From: an uncultured Paracoccaceae bacterium
Lineage (GTDB): Bacteria; Pseudomonadota; Alphaproteobacteria; Rhodobacterales; Rhodobacteraceae
Assembly (NCBI GenBank): GCA_938005545.1
Contig: CALKXV010000009.1
Span: 124,001-188,000 of the forward strand
Direction of reading: 5' to 3'
DNA length: 64,000 bases
The translations under genes were made by a program, and so were the position numbers. Positions 45,762-55,732 of the stretch are shown in pieces (positions within the stretch are counted from its first letter, which is position 1; each line of letters starts with the position of its first letter). Below the pieces are notes generated by a model. That model saw only the letters and a program-made list of their open reading frames with translations. It was not told the DNA's origin and searched no databases.

Positions 45762-46580
45762 TCATCCTTTGATCACCCGGTCCAGAGCCACCAAATCGGC
45801 CAGAAGCGCATGCATCTCGTCCAGAGGTACCATATTTGGCCCATCGGACGGGGATCGCGCCGGTTCCTCGTGGGTTTCCACAAAAACCGCAGAAACGCCA
45901 ACGGCGACAGCCGCCCGCGCCAAAGGCGGAACAAACTCGGCCTGCCCACCGGTTGAACTGCCAAGCCCGCCCGGCAGTTGCACCGAATGGGTGGCGTCAA
46001 ACACGACCGGACACCCGGTTTGTGCCATGATCGGCAGCGAACGCATGTCCGACACCAGCATGTTGTACCCAAAGCTGGCACCGCGTTCGGTCAATATCAC
46101 GCGCGTGTTGCCAGTCGACGTAACCTTATCGACGATATTGCCCACATCCCAAGGGGCCAGAAACTGACCCTTCTTCACATTTATCGCCGCACCCGTTTCG
46201 CCCGCAGCCAGCAAAAGATCGGTTTGACGGCACAAAAACGCCGGGATTTGCAAGATATCCACGGCTTCCGCTGCGACTTTGCATTGCGCTGGCTCGTGAA
46301 TATCCGTCAGAACCGGGCATCCAAATTCCGCACGGATCTTCGACAGGATCGTCAGACCCTCCTCCAAGCCGACACCACGCTTGCCACTTAGGCTGGATCG
46401 ATTGGCCTTATCGAAACTGGCCTTAAATACATAACCAACGCCAAGGTCTGCACAGATGCTGGCCAAACGGTCTGCCAACATGCGCGCATGATCCAGACTT
46501 TCCAGCTGGCACGGACCCGAGATCAAAACCAATGGCTGCTTTTGACCAAAGGTCACATTTCCGACGATAACATCTGTCAT
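45762..46580 (-). CDS. kdsA: 3-deoxy-8-phosphooctulonate synthase
   Basis: A 272-residue TIM-barrel enzyme condensing arabinose-5-phosphate and phosphoenolpyruvate to Kdo-8-phosphate. LISGPCQLESLDHA, FKASFDKANRSS, TDIHEPAQC, KKGQFLAPWDV and DATHSVQLPGG are the conserved substrate- and metal-binding segments. Its ATG overlaps the kdsB stop (ATGA), and kdsD follows 34 bp downstream. Confidence 0.97.
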   Translation of the reverse strand: MTDVIVGNVTFGQKQPLVLISGPCQLESLDHARMLADRLASICADLGVGYVFKASFDKANRSSLSGKRGVGLEEGLTILSKIRAEFGCPVLTDIHEPAQCKVAAEAVDILQIPAFLCRQTDLLLAAGETGAAINVKKGQFLAPWDVGNIVDKVTSTGNTRVILTERGASFGYNMLVSDMRSLPIMAQTGCPVVFDATHSVQLPGGLGSSTGGQAEFVPPLARAAVAVGVSAVFVETHEEPARSPSDGPNMVPLDEMHALLADLVALDRVIKG

Positions 46581-47368
46581 GCGATCCCCTCACGCTGCAT
46601 AATCTCTTCGATCAATGGAATGTCCGAGGGGTTGTTCAACTCCCAAAAGGCACGGCCCCGGGCCTCAACTTCCACACAACGGACAGAAATTTTGTTCTCC
46701 AAAAACCGCAATTGTTCCAAACCTTCGGCGGCTTCCAAAACACCTTGAGGCAATTCCGCATAGCGCACCAGGGCCTCGGGGCGATAGGCATAGCACCCCA
46801 CATGGTGAAACACCGACAAGCCGATCTCATCGGCTCGGTCGGCAAATGGCAGAACTTCCTTCGAAAAATAGAGCGCATCCCCGTCCGCCTCAAACACCGC
46901 CGTCGTCGCCCCGACCCGGCTTGCCTTGCGGTCAGCCTGCAAGGCGGCCAAGTGATGCGGTTCAGTGCGCAAAACCGGCGTGGCCATTTGCACCGACGCA
47001 TCCGCCATCTCAGCCACCAAGGCTTCGACATAATGCGGGGGGGTCAAAGGCGCATCCCCTTGCAAATTAACGACAACTTCAGGCTGGTTGCCTAACATGT
47101 TCAACGCTTCTGCGCAGCGCTCGGTCCCGTTACGCGGCGCGTCACTCGTCATCAAAACATCCGCACCAAAGTCACGGGCGGCATCGGCAATCCGCTTATC
47201 GTCTGTCAGCACATAAACCGCCTGAACGTCTTTGACCGCTTGGGCCGCCTGCCAACTTCGATGGATAAGTGACCGCGCCTCGCCCGTTGCCCCTCGCAGC
47301 ATCGCCAAAGGCTTGCCCGGAAATCGCACAGACGGGTAACGTGCGGGTATAAAAATGACGCTTCGCAT
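46577..47368 (-). CDS. kdsB: CMP-Kdo synthetase
   Basis: A 263-residue nucleotidyltransferase activating Kdo as CMP-Kdo for lipid A core synthesis. IPARYPSVRFPGKPLAML is the CTP-binding loop; LMTSDAPRNGTERCAEA and VNLQGDAPLTPP are further conserved motifs. With kdsA and kdsD it supplies the whole Kdo activation branch except the phosphatase. Confidence 0.96.
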   Translation of the reverse strand: MRSVIFIPARYPSVRFPGKPLAMLRGATGEARSLIHRSWQAAQAVKDVQAVYVLTDDKRIADAARDFGADVLMTSDAPRNGTERCAEALNMLGNQPEVVVNLQGDAPLTPPHYVEALVAEMADASVQMATPVLRTEPHHLAALQADRKASRVGATTAVFEADGDALYFSKEVLPFADRADEIGLSVFHHVGCYAYRPEALVRYAELPQGVLEAAEGLEQLRFLENKISVRCVEVEARGRAFWELNNPSDIPLIEEIMQREGIA

Positions 47369-47460
47369 ATGCCTCGGCTCGCTGTTTCTTCCGACCTACG
47401 GAATATCATTCAGCGCTGCAACGCCCGTAATCTTTTTAGAATTGCTCCGGGTGCTGGACC

Positions 47461-47492
47461 CGACAAAAAATGTCGTGCGCCGCAGGCGCTCA
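47461..47492 (+). repeat. Short structured repeat, family 1 copy B
   Basis: Identical to 16632-16663 except for one base in the loop of the second hairpin (GCA for GAA). Both stems, CGACA/TGTCG and GCGCC/GGCGC, are intact. It lies between the rlmE stop (47506) and the kdsB start on the same strand, so it could separate or attenuate the two transcripts. Confidence 0.8.
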
Positions 47493-47505
47493 ATTTACCT
47501 AAAAG

Positions 47506-48207
47506 TCAGCCGCGAAATCCGGTTGCCACCACAAATTTTTCTGACGAATCCGCGCGACTGGCAGGCGGCTTTACATTCGCCACCTTCTTGAAACGCCGTT
47601 TCAATACAGCCTGAAGGCTTTCTTCCGCGCCACCGGCCAGAACTTTGGCAACAAATGTTCCGCCCTCTTCCAACACATCAAACGCCAGCTCGGCAGCAGC
47701 TTCACAAAGCGCAATAATCCGCAAATGGTCGGTTTGCTTATGCCCCGAAGACGAAGCGGCCATATCTGACATGACCACATTCGCCTTACCACCCAACCAA
47801 TCCTTGATCTTTTCGTCGGCACCTTCTTCCAGAAAGTCGAGCTGATGCTGTTCAGACCCGGGGATGGGTTCCACCTCTTGCAGATCAACACCCAAAACCC
47901 GGCCCTCGGCCTTTCCGGGGCGCTCACCAAGCGCATTGATCCGCCGGGCCGCAACTTGGCTCCAGCCGCCGGGCGCAGACCCAAGGTCCACCACAAGGGC
48001 TCCGGGAAGCAAAAACCGGTATTTGTCGTCCAATTCGAGTATCTTATAGGCCGCGCGCCCTCGGTATCCGTCGACTTTCGCGCGCCGCACGTATGGATCG
48101 TTTAGCTGCCGCTCCAACCAACGCGTTGACGAAGACCGACGGCCTCGCGCGGTTTTCACACGCACTTTTAAATCGCGCTCTCCGCGCCCGCTGGTTTTCT
48201 TCGCCAT
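47506..48207 (-). CDS. rlmE: 23S rRNA (uridine2552-2'-O)-methyltransferase
   Basis: A 233-residue RrmJ/FtsJ Rossmann methyltransferase. [19 protein letters not shown] and [15 protein letters not shown] give the catalytic lysine and the SAM site, and [19 protein letters not shown] the catalytic aspartate. The basic N terminus binds the large ribosomal subunit. The ATG at 48207 is well placed; kdsB lies 137 bp downstream. Confidence 0.96.
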   Translation of the reverse strand: MAKKTSGRGERDLKVRVKTARGRRSSSTRWLERQLNDPYVRRAKVDGYRGRAAYKILELDDKYRFLLPGALVVDLGSAPGGWSQVAARRINALGERPGKAEGRVLGVDLQEVEPIPGSEQHQLDFLEEGADEKIKDWLGGKANVVMSDMAASSSGHKQTDHLRIIALCEAAAELAFDVLEEGGTFVAKVLAGGAEESLQAVLKRRFKKVANVKPPASRADSSEKFVVATGFRG

Positions 48208-48301
48208 TTGATCTCAATGCACCTTGAGCGATGTAAATTGCAAGGTTTCGCGCCGAGCATTCGTCGCGGCGTCACCCAAAAAATGGAAACAGGCCAATGC
48301 T

Positions 48302-48892
48302 TCAGCTTTGACCAAGGATCGCTTTTACATAGCCGCGCGTTTCTTTGTAGGGCGGCACGCCACCATATTTCTGCACAGCACCCGGCCCGGCGTTATAAGC
48401 CGCAAGCGCCAAGCGCCAGGATCTGAACGTCCGATATTGCGTGGCCAGATAACGCGCGCCGCCGTCCAGATTTTGTGCCGGATCGTGCGGATTCACGTTC
48501 AGACCGCGCGCTGTTCCGGGCATCAATTGCGCCAATCCAATTGCGCCCTTGTTCGACTTTGCATGGGCGTTCCAGCCGGATTCCTGTGCAATCAGACGCA
48601 AAAACAGATCTTCCGGCACCCCATGGCGACGCGCGGCGGCCCGTGCCACTGGTAGATATTTGCTTTTAGAAGCCCCTGTATACCGCCGAAGCTTTTCCGC
48701 ACCGGGCGCGCCCGGGACCAGCAATTCCTTCGGTTGAAGACGCACCGAGCCGGAATATTGTTCGGCCGCACGAGAATCCAGAACCGAGGTTTGGCGTTGG
48801 AACAGCTTTTTGCGAGCCTTCGACGTCAACGCATCCGCAGCCACCGGCCCACCAAGGACACAGCACAAAAACCCAACAAAAACGGCACGCAA
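48302..48892 (-). CDS. Lytic transglycosylase (SLT family), secreted
   Basis: About 196 residues from TTG 48892, which gives a signal peptide ([19 protein letters not shown]). The open frame extends to TTG 48988, but that start would leave only 9 bp to the divergent SDR gene. The catalytic domain has the goose-type SLT pattern: [28 protein letters not shown] (catalytic glutamate in QES) and [10 protein letters not shown]. It cleaves peptidoglycan to anhydro-muropeptides. No ATG is available, so the exact start is open. Confidence 0.85.
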   Translation of the reverse strand: MRAVFVGFLCCVLGGPVAADALTSKARKKLFQRQTSVLDSRAAEQYSGSVRLQPKELLVPGAPGAEKLRRYTGASKSKYLPVARAAARRHGVPEDLFLRLIAQESGWNAHAKSNKGAIGLAQLMPGTARGLNVNPHDPAQNLDGGARYLATQYRTFRSWRLALAAYNAGPGAVQKYGGVPPYKETRGYVKAILGQS

Positions 48893-48997
48893 ACCAGCAA
48901 TCCCCCTGTTAACAGCGCCTGTTGTATAGTCTGAAAACCCGAATTCGGCAACAGGATGCGCATTGACCCCGGATCGCAGTTTCGCCAAAGGGAAAGC

Positions 48998-49654
48998 ATG
49001 ACCAAAATAGCCCTTGTCACCGGCGCGTCACGTGGTCTTGGCGCGGCCCTTGCAGAAGCCTTATCGCGCGACCATCACGTGGTGGCTGTTGCCCGAACCG
49101 TTGGTAGCTTGGAAGACCTGGATGACCGCATTCAAGCCAACGGCGGATCGGCAACGCTGGCCCCGATGGACATTACCAATCCAGACGCCATGGCCGAGCT
49201 TTGTCGCAGCATCCACGACCGGTGGGGTCACCTTGATCTCTGGGCGCATACGGCGATCCACGCAGCACCACTGACACCAACGGCACATCTCGACGACAAG
49301 GATCTTGCCAAAAGCATTGCGCTCAACGTAACAGCAACAGCCAAGCTGATTGCCTACATCGCCCCCTTGCTCGACGCCTCCAAATCCGGCCAAGCCCTGT
49401 TTTTTGACGACGCGCGCGCTGGCGACAAATTCTTTTCCGCATACGCGTCTTCAAAGGCCGCTCAAATTGCGCTTGCAAAAAGTTGGGCCGCCGAAACGAA
49501 AAACACTGGCCCACATGTGCACATTCTTTCACCGCCCCCCATGCCTACCGCTACACGGGCACGCTTTTTCCCGGGCGAAGACCGCAGTCCTTTGACCGCA
49601 CCCGACCAAGCCGCACGCGACCTGCTCGACAGCCTTTCGCTTCGATCCCCGTAA
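48998..49654 (+). CDS. Short-chain dehydrogenase/reductase
   Basis: A 218-residue [18 protein letters not shown] (NAD(P) binding), YASSK (catalytic YxxxK) and a preceding loop without the usual serine-rich motif (LFFDDARAG in its place) are visible. The catalytic serine is therefore not obvious, and activity is less certain than the fold. The substrate is unknown. ATG 48998 is used. A family 3 structured repeat follows the stop. Confidence 0.85.
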   Translation: MTKIALVTGASRGLGAALAEALSRDHHVVAVARTVGSLEDLDDRIQANGGSATLAPMDITNPDAMAELCRSIHDRWGHLDLWAHTAIHAAPLTPTAHLDDKDLAKSIALNVTATAKLIAYIAPLLDASKSGQALFFDDARAGDKFFSAYASSKAAQIALAKSWAAETKNTGPHVHILSPPPMPTATRARFFPGEDRSPLTAPDQAARDLLDSLSLRSP

Positions 49655-49661
49655 ACGCCAA

Positions 49662-49720
49662 CCCGAGGAGACGGCCAAAAGCCGACGACGAGACGAAATC
49701 TTCGCGCGGCACGCGCGTCC
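49662..49720 (+). repeat. Short structured repeat, family 3 copy A
   Basis: Begins CCCGAGGAGA, then hairpin CGGC/GCCG (49672-49684), the constant GACGAGAC (49687-49694), and hairpin CGCGCG/CGCGCG with a GCA loop (49703-49717). The related copy at 58314-58370 keeps the constant blocks while both stems differ with pairing preserved. It lies between the SDR gene and surE. Confidence 0.7.
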
Positions 49721-49778
49721 TTTTGGTTTCAATGAACTGCGACTTGTCGGCACGCGCAGGCTCCAATAAAGCAAGGTC

Positions 49779-50567
49779 ATGCGTATTCTCATCACCAATG
49801 ACGACGGCATCAACGCGCCCGGCCTGAAAACACTGGAAGCGATCGCCCTAGACGTCGCCGGCCCGGACGGCGAAGTCTGGATTGTCGCGCCTGCATTCGA
49901 ACAATCGGGTGTGGGCCATTGCGTCAGCTATTCGCGACCAACGCTTTTGTCCGAATTCGGACCTCGGCGCTTTGCCTCCGAAGGTTATCCCGCCGATTGC
50001 GTTCTGGCCGGACTTTACGAGGTGATGAAAGACACGCCCCCCGATCTGGTGCTTTCGGGCGTGAACCGGGGCAACAATGCCGCCGAGAATGTGCTTTATT
50101 CCGGAACCATTGGCGCAACTTTGGAAGCCGCCCTGCAAGGCGTGCCCGCAATTGCGCTTTCGCAATTTTTTGGTCCGGACAATGCCAGTCTGGATGATCC
50201 CTTTGAAACCGCCGCCGTCCATGGTGCTGAAACAGTGCGTAAGCTTCTGAAAGACGCGATCTGGGACGAAGCCGATTACCGATTGTTCTACAACGTCAAC
50301 TTTCCGCCCATCCCGGCGACCGCCGTCAAAGGCATGAAGGTCGCCACCCAAGGCTGGCGCAAAGAAACCAGCTTTGGCGTGGAACCGCAGCACTCTCCAA
50401 CGGGACGGATGTTTCTTTGGATCAAAGGGGGCCCGCAACATCACCCGACCGGGCCCGGCACGGATGTCACCGCGAATTTGGATGGATATATCTCGGTCAC
50501 TCCCCTGCGCGCAGACCTTACCGCCCATGACACCATCGCCACATTGAAAAACAGGCTTGAAGGATGA
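49779..50567 (+). CDS. surE: 5'/3'-nucleotidase SurE
   Basis: A 262-residue metal-dependent nucleoside monophosphate phosphatase. [16 protein letters not shown] carries the metal-binding D8/D9, [12 protein letters not shown] the conserved serine, and [22 protein letters not shown] the asparagine-rich loop. The surE-pcm-nlpD order is conserved in proteobacteria and linked to stationary-phase survival; the stop overlaps pcm by 4 bp. Confidence 0.97.
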   Translation: MRILITNDDGINAPGLKTLEAIALDVAGPDGEVWIVAPAFEQSGVGHCVSYSRPTLLSEFGPRRFASEGYPADCVLAGLYEVMKDTPPDLVLSGVNRGNNAAENVLYSGTIGATLEAALQGVPAIALSQFFGPDNASLDDPFETAAVHGAETVRKLLKDAIWDEADYRLFYNVNFPPIPATAVKGMKVATQGWRKETSFGVEPQHSPTGRMFLWIKGGPQHHPTGPGTDVTANLDGYISVTPLRADLTAHDTIATLKNRLEG

Positions 50568-51205
50568 CGCCCGAAGACGAGCAACGCATGCGGTTCGTCT
50601 TTGCGCTTCGTCAGAAGGGGGTGATGGACGCCCGTGTGTTGGAAGCCATGGAAAAAGTCGACCGGGGCGCTTTCGTAAAAGGCATCTTTTCGGATCGGGC
50701 CTACGAAGACATGCCCTTGCCAATTGCCTGCGGGCAAACGATTTCGCAACCCTCGGTCGTCGGATTGATGACGCAGGCGTTGAGTTTGGAACCGCGGCAC
50801 AAAGTGCTCGAAATCGGGACCGGATCTGGCTATCAGGCTGCGATCCTTAGCCAGTTGGCGCGTCGTGTCTATACCGTTGATCGGCACAAGCGTCTGGTGA
50901 CAGAGGCCCAAGACGCCTTTGATGCTTTGGGTCTGTCCAACATCACAGCACTTGCGTCTGACGGCACGCGCGGGTTTCCCGAACAGGCGCCTTTTGATCG
51001 GATCATCGTGACCGCAGCCGCCGAGGACCCGCCCGGACCACTTTTGGCTGAACTCAAACCCGGTGGCATTATGGTCGTTCCCGTGGGGCAGTCAGATACC
51101 GTGCAAAACCTGATCAAAGTAACCCGGACCGAAACGGGTTTTGATTATGAGGAAATGCGCCAGGTGCGTTTCGTGCCGTTGGTTGAGGGCCTTGGAAGCG
51201 ACTAG
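50564..51205 (+). CDS. pcm: Protein-L-isoaspartate O-methyltransferase
   Basis: A 213-residue SAM-dependent enzyme repairing isoaspartyl residues. [15 protein letters not shown] is the SAM loop; [19 protein letters not shown] and [25 protein letters not shown] are family signatures. It is coupled to surE and followed 189 bp on by the NlpD-like gene. Confidence 0.97.
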   Translation: MTPEDEQRMRFVFALRQKGVMDARVLEAMEKVDRGAFVKGIFSDRAYEDMPLPIACGQTISQPSVVGLMTQALSLEPRHKVLEIGTGSGYQAAILSQLARRVYTVDRHKRLVTEAQDAFDALGLSNITALASDGTRGFPEQAPFDRIIVTAAAEDPPGPLLAELKPGGIMVVPVGQSDTVQNLIKVTRTETGFDYEEMRQVRFVPLVEGLGSD

Positions 51206-51394
51206 GTGACCGCTTCATTCGGTCGTGTCCCGCCTGCGGCCACAAGATGCAGTTTTTCTATTGGCTAAGGTGTGCCAAAGAATGTTAAACTGTCCCCAGA
51301 TGTGCTGAGAGCGCCCGCAATCCAAGGGCATTTTGTAAGTCGTCACGACGGTCTCGACAGAAGATCGCGGATAAAAGTGGTGAGGAATGAGCAA

Positions 51395-52519
51395 ATGACA
51401 AACAGGGCTTTCCCCGTCCGATTGGCAGTTATCTTGACCAGCGCTCTGGCGCTTGGCGCTTGCGATGGAAGCAGCTTCAACGGGCTTGATTTCGATTTGC
51501 GCGGCTCGGCTGGCCAGTTGGACACCTCCGAAGCGGTTCGCGGAAACGTTGGATCAGCGCCTCAGGCAGATGCACGCGGCGTGATTTCCTATCCCGACTA
51601 TCAGGTCGCGGTTGCAGAACGCGGTGACACCGTTCAAACGGTGGCGGCGCGCGTGGGTTTGCCCGCAAACGAGCTGGCCAGCCACAATGCCCTTCCCCTG
51701 AGCGTCGTTTTGCGACAGGGCGAAATTCTGGCTTTGCCGCGCCGTGTTAGCGAACCTGGACCAAACGCACCGGGTGCCTTGGACGTTCTCGACATCGCCA
51801 GCAGCGCCATCGACCGCGTAGACGGTGTGCCGGGCTTGCCTGCGGGCGATCAACCCAACCGCCATCAGGTCGCACCGGGCGAAACTGCATTTTCAATTGC
51901 ACGCCGCTATGGTGTTTCGGTTGAAACATTGTCCGATTGGAATGGTTTGGGTCCGAACCTGTCACTGCGGGTCGGCCAGTATTTACTGATCCCCACGCAG
52001 GCCGCAACCGAAGCGCCGTCTGTCGTGGTTGTGGAAACGCCGGGAACCGGTTCGGCCACACCACTGCCGCCGTCTTCGACCCAAGCTTTGCCGGCCGAAG
52101 ACGTAAAGCCCATCGTGGCCGCACCCGCGCCAGAACCTTTGGCCGATCGCCAAACCGCCGCGTCAGATGCATCGCGTTTGTTGATGCCCGTTCAGGGGCG
52201 CATCGTACGACCCTTTGAAAAGGGTAAAAACGAAGGTATCGGAATCGCCGCAAATGCGGGTGCCCGTGTTATTGCAGCAGAAGGCGGAACCGTTGCGGCC
52301 ATCACGCGTGACACCGATCAGGTGCCCATTCTTGTCCTGCGCCACGCAGATAACCTGTTGACCGTTTACGCAGGCGTCGAGGATGTGGCCGTTGAAAAGG
52401 GCGATACTGTCAAGCGCGGCGAGCAAATCGCGGTGGTTCGTGCTGCCACGCCGCCATTCCTTCACTTTGAGGTTCGCGAAGGGTTCGACAGCGTCGATCC
52501 ATCGCCCTATTTGAACTGA
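51395..52519 (+). CDS. nlpD: NlpD-like LysM/M23 lipoprotein
   Basis: A 374-residue outer-membrane lipoprotein (lipobox LGAC near residue 21). Two LysM domains bind peptidoglycan (about 68-112 and 152-196), followed by a proline-rich linker and a LytM/M23 domain (about 275-372). The M23 site keeps LHFEVR but the first metal motif reads NEGIGIAAN in place of H-x3-D, so the domain is probably an inactive amidase activator, as in E. coli NlpD. ATG 51395 gives a good signal peptide; GTG 51272 does not. Confidence 0.9.
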   Translation: MTNRAFPVRLAVILTSALALGACDGSSFNGLDFDLRGSAGQLDTSEAVRGNVGSAPQADARGVISYPDYQVAVAERGDTVQTVAARVGLPANELASHNALPLSVVLRQGEILALPRRVSEPGPNAPGALDVLDIASSAIDRVDGVPGLPAGDQPNRHQVAPGETAFSIARRYGVSVETLSDWNGLGPNLSLRVGQYLLIPTQAATEAPSVVVVETPGTGSATPLPPSSTQALPAEDVKPIVAAPAPEPLADRQTAASDASRLLMPVQGRIVRPFEKGKNEGIGIAANAGARVIAAEGGTVAAITRDTDQVPILVLRHADNLLTVYAGVEDVAVEKGDTVKRGEQIAVVRAATPPFLHFEVREGFDSVDPSPYLN

Positions 52520-52546
52520 CCAAACGATTAGCTCGTCAAAGAATGA

Positions 52547-52604
52547 GGTTTTGCGCCGCGCATCGCGCGTCGCGAGGGGCCGCGCACCTTCGGTGCACGG
52601 CCCC
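52547..52604 (+). repeat. Short structured repeat, family 2 copy B
   Basis: Related to 33663-33722. The first hairpin is CGCGC/GCGCG (52557-52569) where copy A has CGGGC/GCCCG, a compensatory exchange. The second stem is kept with one C.A mismatch that would be a G.U pair if the minus strand were transcribed. It lies between the nlpD-like and acyltransferase genes. Confidence 0.75.
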
Positions 52605-52639
52605 TTGGCCTTCCCTTGTGGCAAGTATAGATTGCATTG

Positions 52640-54016
52640 ATGTTTGAAACTGTGGCCATTCCTGTCTGGGCGATGTTTTTGATTGGGGTGTTCGCAACGC
52701 TGTCGATCGTGGAGCGCGTCGTCGGCCCATCCATCCGATGGTTCTTTCGCAAACGCGCCGAACGTGTGGTCGCCGAGTTGAACAAACGGCTTGAACGCCC
52801 GATTGAACCCTTCAAGCTTGCCCGTCGCCACGACATGATCCAACGTCTGAAACATGACCCGGAAGTCGCGCAAGCCATTGTAGAACATGCAAATTTTGAA
52901 GGTATTCCCGAACAAGTCGCATGGAAACGCGCCGAACGATATGCGCGCGAAATCGTGCCCGGATTCAGCGCCACGGCCTATTTCGGCTTTGGCACACGTG
53001 CATCGAAATGGGTGTCCGAGGCGCTTTTTAGCATCCGCTTAGGCCCCGGCAGCGACCGCGTAATGAACGACATCGATCCCGATGCGACGGTCGTATTCGT
53101 TATGAACCACCGATCCAACATGGACTATCTGTTGGTGACTTGGCTTGCGGCCAAACGCTCGGCTCTCAGCTATGCGGTTGGTGAATGGGCGCGGGTTTGG
53201 CCGTTGTCGGCCCTGATCCGAACGATGGGGGCATTTTTTATTCGGCGAAAATCGCTCAACCCGCTCTATCGCAAAGTTCTGGCGCGTTATGTTCAATTGG
53301 CGACCGCAGGCGGCGTTGCGCAGGCTGTTTTTCCCGAAGGCGGACTGTCGCTGGATGGGCGGCTTGCGGGTCTGAAACTTGGGTTTCTCAGCTATATTGT
53401 TGCTGGTTTTCAGCCCGGCGGACGGGATGTAGTCTTTGTACCCATCGCGCTGAATTATGATCGTGTGCTGGAAGACCGGATTCTGATCGAAGCGGATGCG
53501 GCAGGTGAGCGAAAATTCCGCGCGCCGGTCCCCATGGCCATTTTGTTCACTCTCCGTCAGATAGGCCTGAAAATACGGGGGCGTTTCTTGCGCTATGGCG
53601 AAGCTGCCGTGAGCTATGGCGCGCCGTTGTCATTGACTGAATTTGCCGTTGAGCATGCCGACAACACGACAAGACACCTTGGCGTTGCCCTGTCTAAACG
53701 GCTGACTGCGATTATACCGGTGGTTCCGGTCCCCCTGATTGCAACCGTTCTTGAAGATGCGGATGGGCCGTTGGACGTGCGCGCGTTGCAAACCAAAGTG
53801 TTGGAACGACGCACTGCACTGGTTCATGCCAATGCGCGTGTTCTGATGCCGGACGAGACATTTGAGGCCGATTTTGAGCGTGGCTTAAGCACCCTGAAGC
53901 GGCGAAGATTGATCCAGATGACTGATGCCGGTGCGATTGTGACACCCGGCGAGGAACCGATCCTGGCTTTCTATGCCAATTCAATCCGCCATCTGGTCGA
54001 CGAAGCCGAGGCTTAG
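52640..54016 (+). CDS. PlsB-like glycerol-3-phosphate acyltransferase
   Basis: A 458-residue membrane-associated acyltransferase with an N-terminal hydrophobic helix (about 8-24). NHRSNMDYLL is the HxxxxD catalytic motif, AFFIRRKS the glycerol-3-phosphate-binding block, and VFPEGGLSLDGRL the third block. It belongs to the PlsB/LPLAT group, attaching the first acyl chain to glycerol-3-phosphate; length is shorter than E. coli PlsB (about 800), as in other alphaproteobacteria. ATG 52640 is used rather than TTG 52637. It overlaps the convergent SulP gene by 4 bp. Confidence 0.87.
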   Translation: MFETVAIPVWAMFLIGVFATLSIVERVVGPSIRWFFRKRAERVVAELNKRLERPIEPFKLARRHDMIQRLKHDPEVAQAIVEHANFEGIPEQVAWKRAERYAREIVPGFSATAYFGFGTRASKWVSEALFSIRLGPGSDRVMNDIDPDATVVFVMNHRSNMDYLLVTWLAAKRSALSYAVGEWARVWPLSALIRTMGAFFIRRKSLNPLYRKVLARYVQLATAGGVAQAVFPEGGLSLDGRLAGLKLGFLSYIVAGFQPGGRDVVFVPIALNYDRVLEDRILIEADAAGERKFRAPVPMAILFTLRQIGLKIRGRFLRYGEAAVSYGAPLSLTEFAVEHADNTTRHLGVALSKRLTAIIPVVPVPLIATVLEDADGPLDVRALQTKVLERRTALVHANARVLMPDETFEADFERGLSTLKRRRLIQMTDAGAIVTPGEEPILAFYANSIRHLVDEAEA

Positions 54017-55629
54017 TGCCCGGCGCCAAGTCGGCCAAGTCGCACGCTGTAGTCCACCGCTACTTCGTAGTCCGGGTCATCGTCGCTATCGATGATGAGG
54101 CTTCCGGATTTTGTTAAAAGTTGGTGGCAATCCCGGCTTAGGTGGCGCAGTTGCAAGCGCTTACCGGCTGCTTCGTATTTGGTTGCCACGGCTTCAATTG
54201 CTGTCAGCGCAGATTGATCCGCCACGCGGCTTTCCGCAAAATCGACGATCACAAGACTTGGGTCGTTTTCGGGGTCGAACAGTTCGGAGAATCCCGCGGC
54301 TGATCCAAAGAACAAGGGCCCCTGTACTTGATAGACCTTCGCGCCTTCCGGCGTTTCGTGGCGACGTGCGCGGATGCGGGTTGCGTTGCTCCAGGCATAG
54401 GTCAGTGCCGAAACGATGACGCCGACGAAAACGGCAGTGGCCAGATCATAAGCCACAGTGACGGCGGTGACCAAAAGGATGACGAACGCATCCGACAAAG
54501 GAACTTTCCGCAGGATCATCAAAGAGTTCCACGCGAATGTCCCGATCACCACCATAAACATCACGCCGACCAAAGCGGCCAGTGGGATCAATTCAATCAC
54601 CGGGCTGGCGACCACGATGAACAGCAAAAGGAACACTGCGGCTGCGATGCCTGCCATGCGCGTGCGACCGCCCGACTTCACATTGATCATGGATTGGCCG
54701 ATCATTGCACAGCCGCCCATGCCGCCAAAGAACCCCGTAACTGTGTTGGCGATACCCTGAGCCACGCATTCCTGACTTGCGCCGCCCCGCTTGCCGGTCA
54801 TGTCACCCACAAGGTTCAGGGTCAGAAGGCTTTCGATCAAACCAATCGCGGCCAGAATTAGCGAATAGGGCAGAATGATTTCAAAGGTTTCCCAAGTCAG
54901 CGGCACCGTCGGGATGTGGAACGTTGGTAGTCCACCGGCAATGGATGCCAGATCGCCGACACGCGGCACATCAAGCCCGAAGATGATTACAATGGCCGCC
55001 ACGATCCCAATACCTGCCAGCGGAGCCGGAATCGCCTTGGTGTGACGCGAAACGACCCAGATGATCGCCATGGTCAGCGCCACAAGCCCTAACATCAGAT
55101 ACATCGGCGTGCCAGACAACCACTCGCCACCAGATACACCGTGACCCGAAGCCTCAGCCGTGCCTGGAACTTTGAATTGGCCCATCTGAGCCAGGAAAAT
55201 TACAATTGCCAGCCCGTTCACAAACCCCAACATCACCGGATGCGGCACCAGTCGGATAAACTTGCCGAACCGGAACACGCCCGCCGCAATCTGGATGAGG
55301 CCCATCAGAACGACGGCCGCAAACAGGTATTCAACACCGTGATCTGCGACCAAAGCCACCATGACCACTGCCAATGCGCCTGTTGCGCCCGAAATCATGC
55401 CGGGTCGCCCGCCGATCACCGCCGTGATTAAACCCACAATAAACGCCGCATAAAGCCCCACCAAGGGATGCACACCTGCGACAAAGGCAAAGGCCACCGC
55501 TTCCGGCACCAAGGCCAGTGCGACCGTCAGACCGGCTAAAAGTTCGATCCTGATCCGCGCAGGCGCAAAGCCCGCCTTGGTTTTTTCCGAGGTCAATTCG
55601 CCAAAGACGGCGGTCCACGCACGTTCCAT
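54013..55629 (-). CDS. SulP-family anion transporter with STAS domain
   Basis: A 538-residue SLC26/SulP transporter: about 10-12 membrane helices (ELLAGLTVALALVPEAVAFAFVAGV, GRPGMISGATGALAVVMVAL, FFGGMGGCAMIGQSMINVKSGGRTRMAG), then a cytoplasmic STAS domain (about 435-525). Marine members include the bicarbonate transporter BicA, and others carry sulfate or dicarboxylates; the substrate here is not decided. The first helix motif is standard for the family. Confidence 0.93.
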   Translation of the reverse strand: MERAWTAVFGELTSEKTKAGFAPARIRIELLAGLTVALALVPEAVAFAFVAGVHPLVGLYAAFIVGLITAVIGGRPGMISGATGALAVVMVALVADHGVEYLFAAVVLMGLIQIAAGVFRFGKFIRLVPHPVMLGFVNGLAIVIFLAQMGQFKVPGTAEASGHGVSGGEWLSGTPMYLMLGLVALTMAIIWVVSRHTKAIPAPLAGIGIVAAIVIIFGLDVPRVGDLASIAGGLPTFHIPTVPLTWETFEIILPYSLILAAIGLIESLLTLNLVGDMTGKRGGASQECVAQGIANTVTGFFGGMGGCAMIGQSMINVKSGGRTRMAGIAAAVFLLLFIVVASPVIELIPLAALVGVMFMVVIGTFAWNSLMILRKVPLSDAFVILLVTAVTVAYDLATAVFVGVIVSALTYAWSNATRIRARRHETPEGAKVYQVQGPLFFGSAAGFSELFDPENDPSLVIVDFAESRVADQSALTAIEAVATKYEAAGKRLQLRHLSRDCHQLLTKSGSLIIDSDDDPDYEVAVDYSVRLGRLGAGH

Positions 55630-55732
55630 GATTACCAGTTATCCTGTTAGCGTTATCAATTCGTGCACGTACAGCTTCGGTCCCCAAAACGCACGAGGTT
55701 TCTGGGAAATTCCGTTATGCACGGACGTGACG

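Noticed and set aside
49848-50723. 291-residue minus-strand frame over surE and pcm
   Set aside because: Antisense shadow of two well-identified enzymes.
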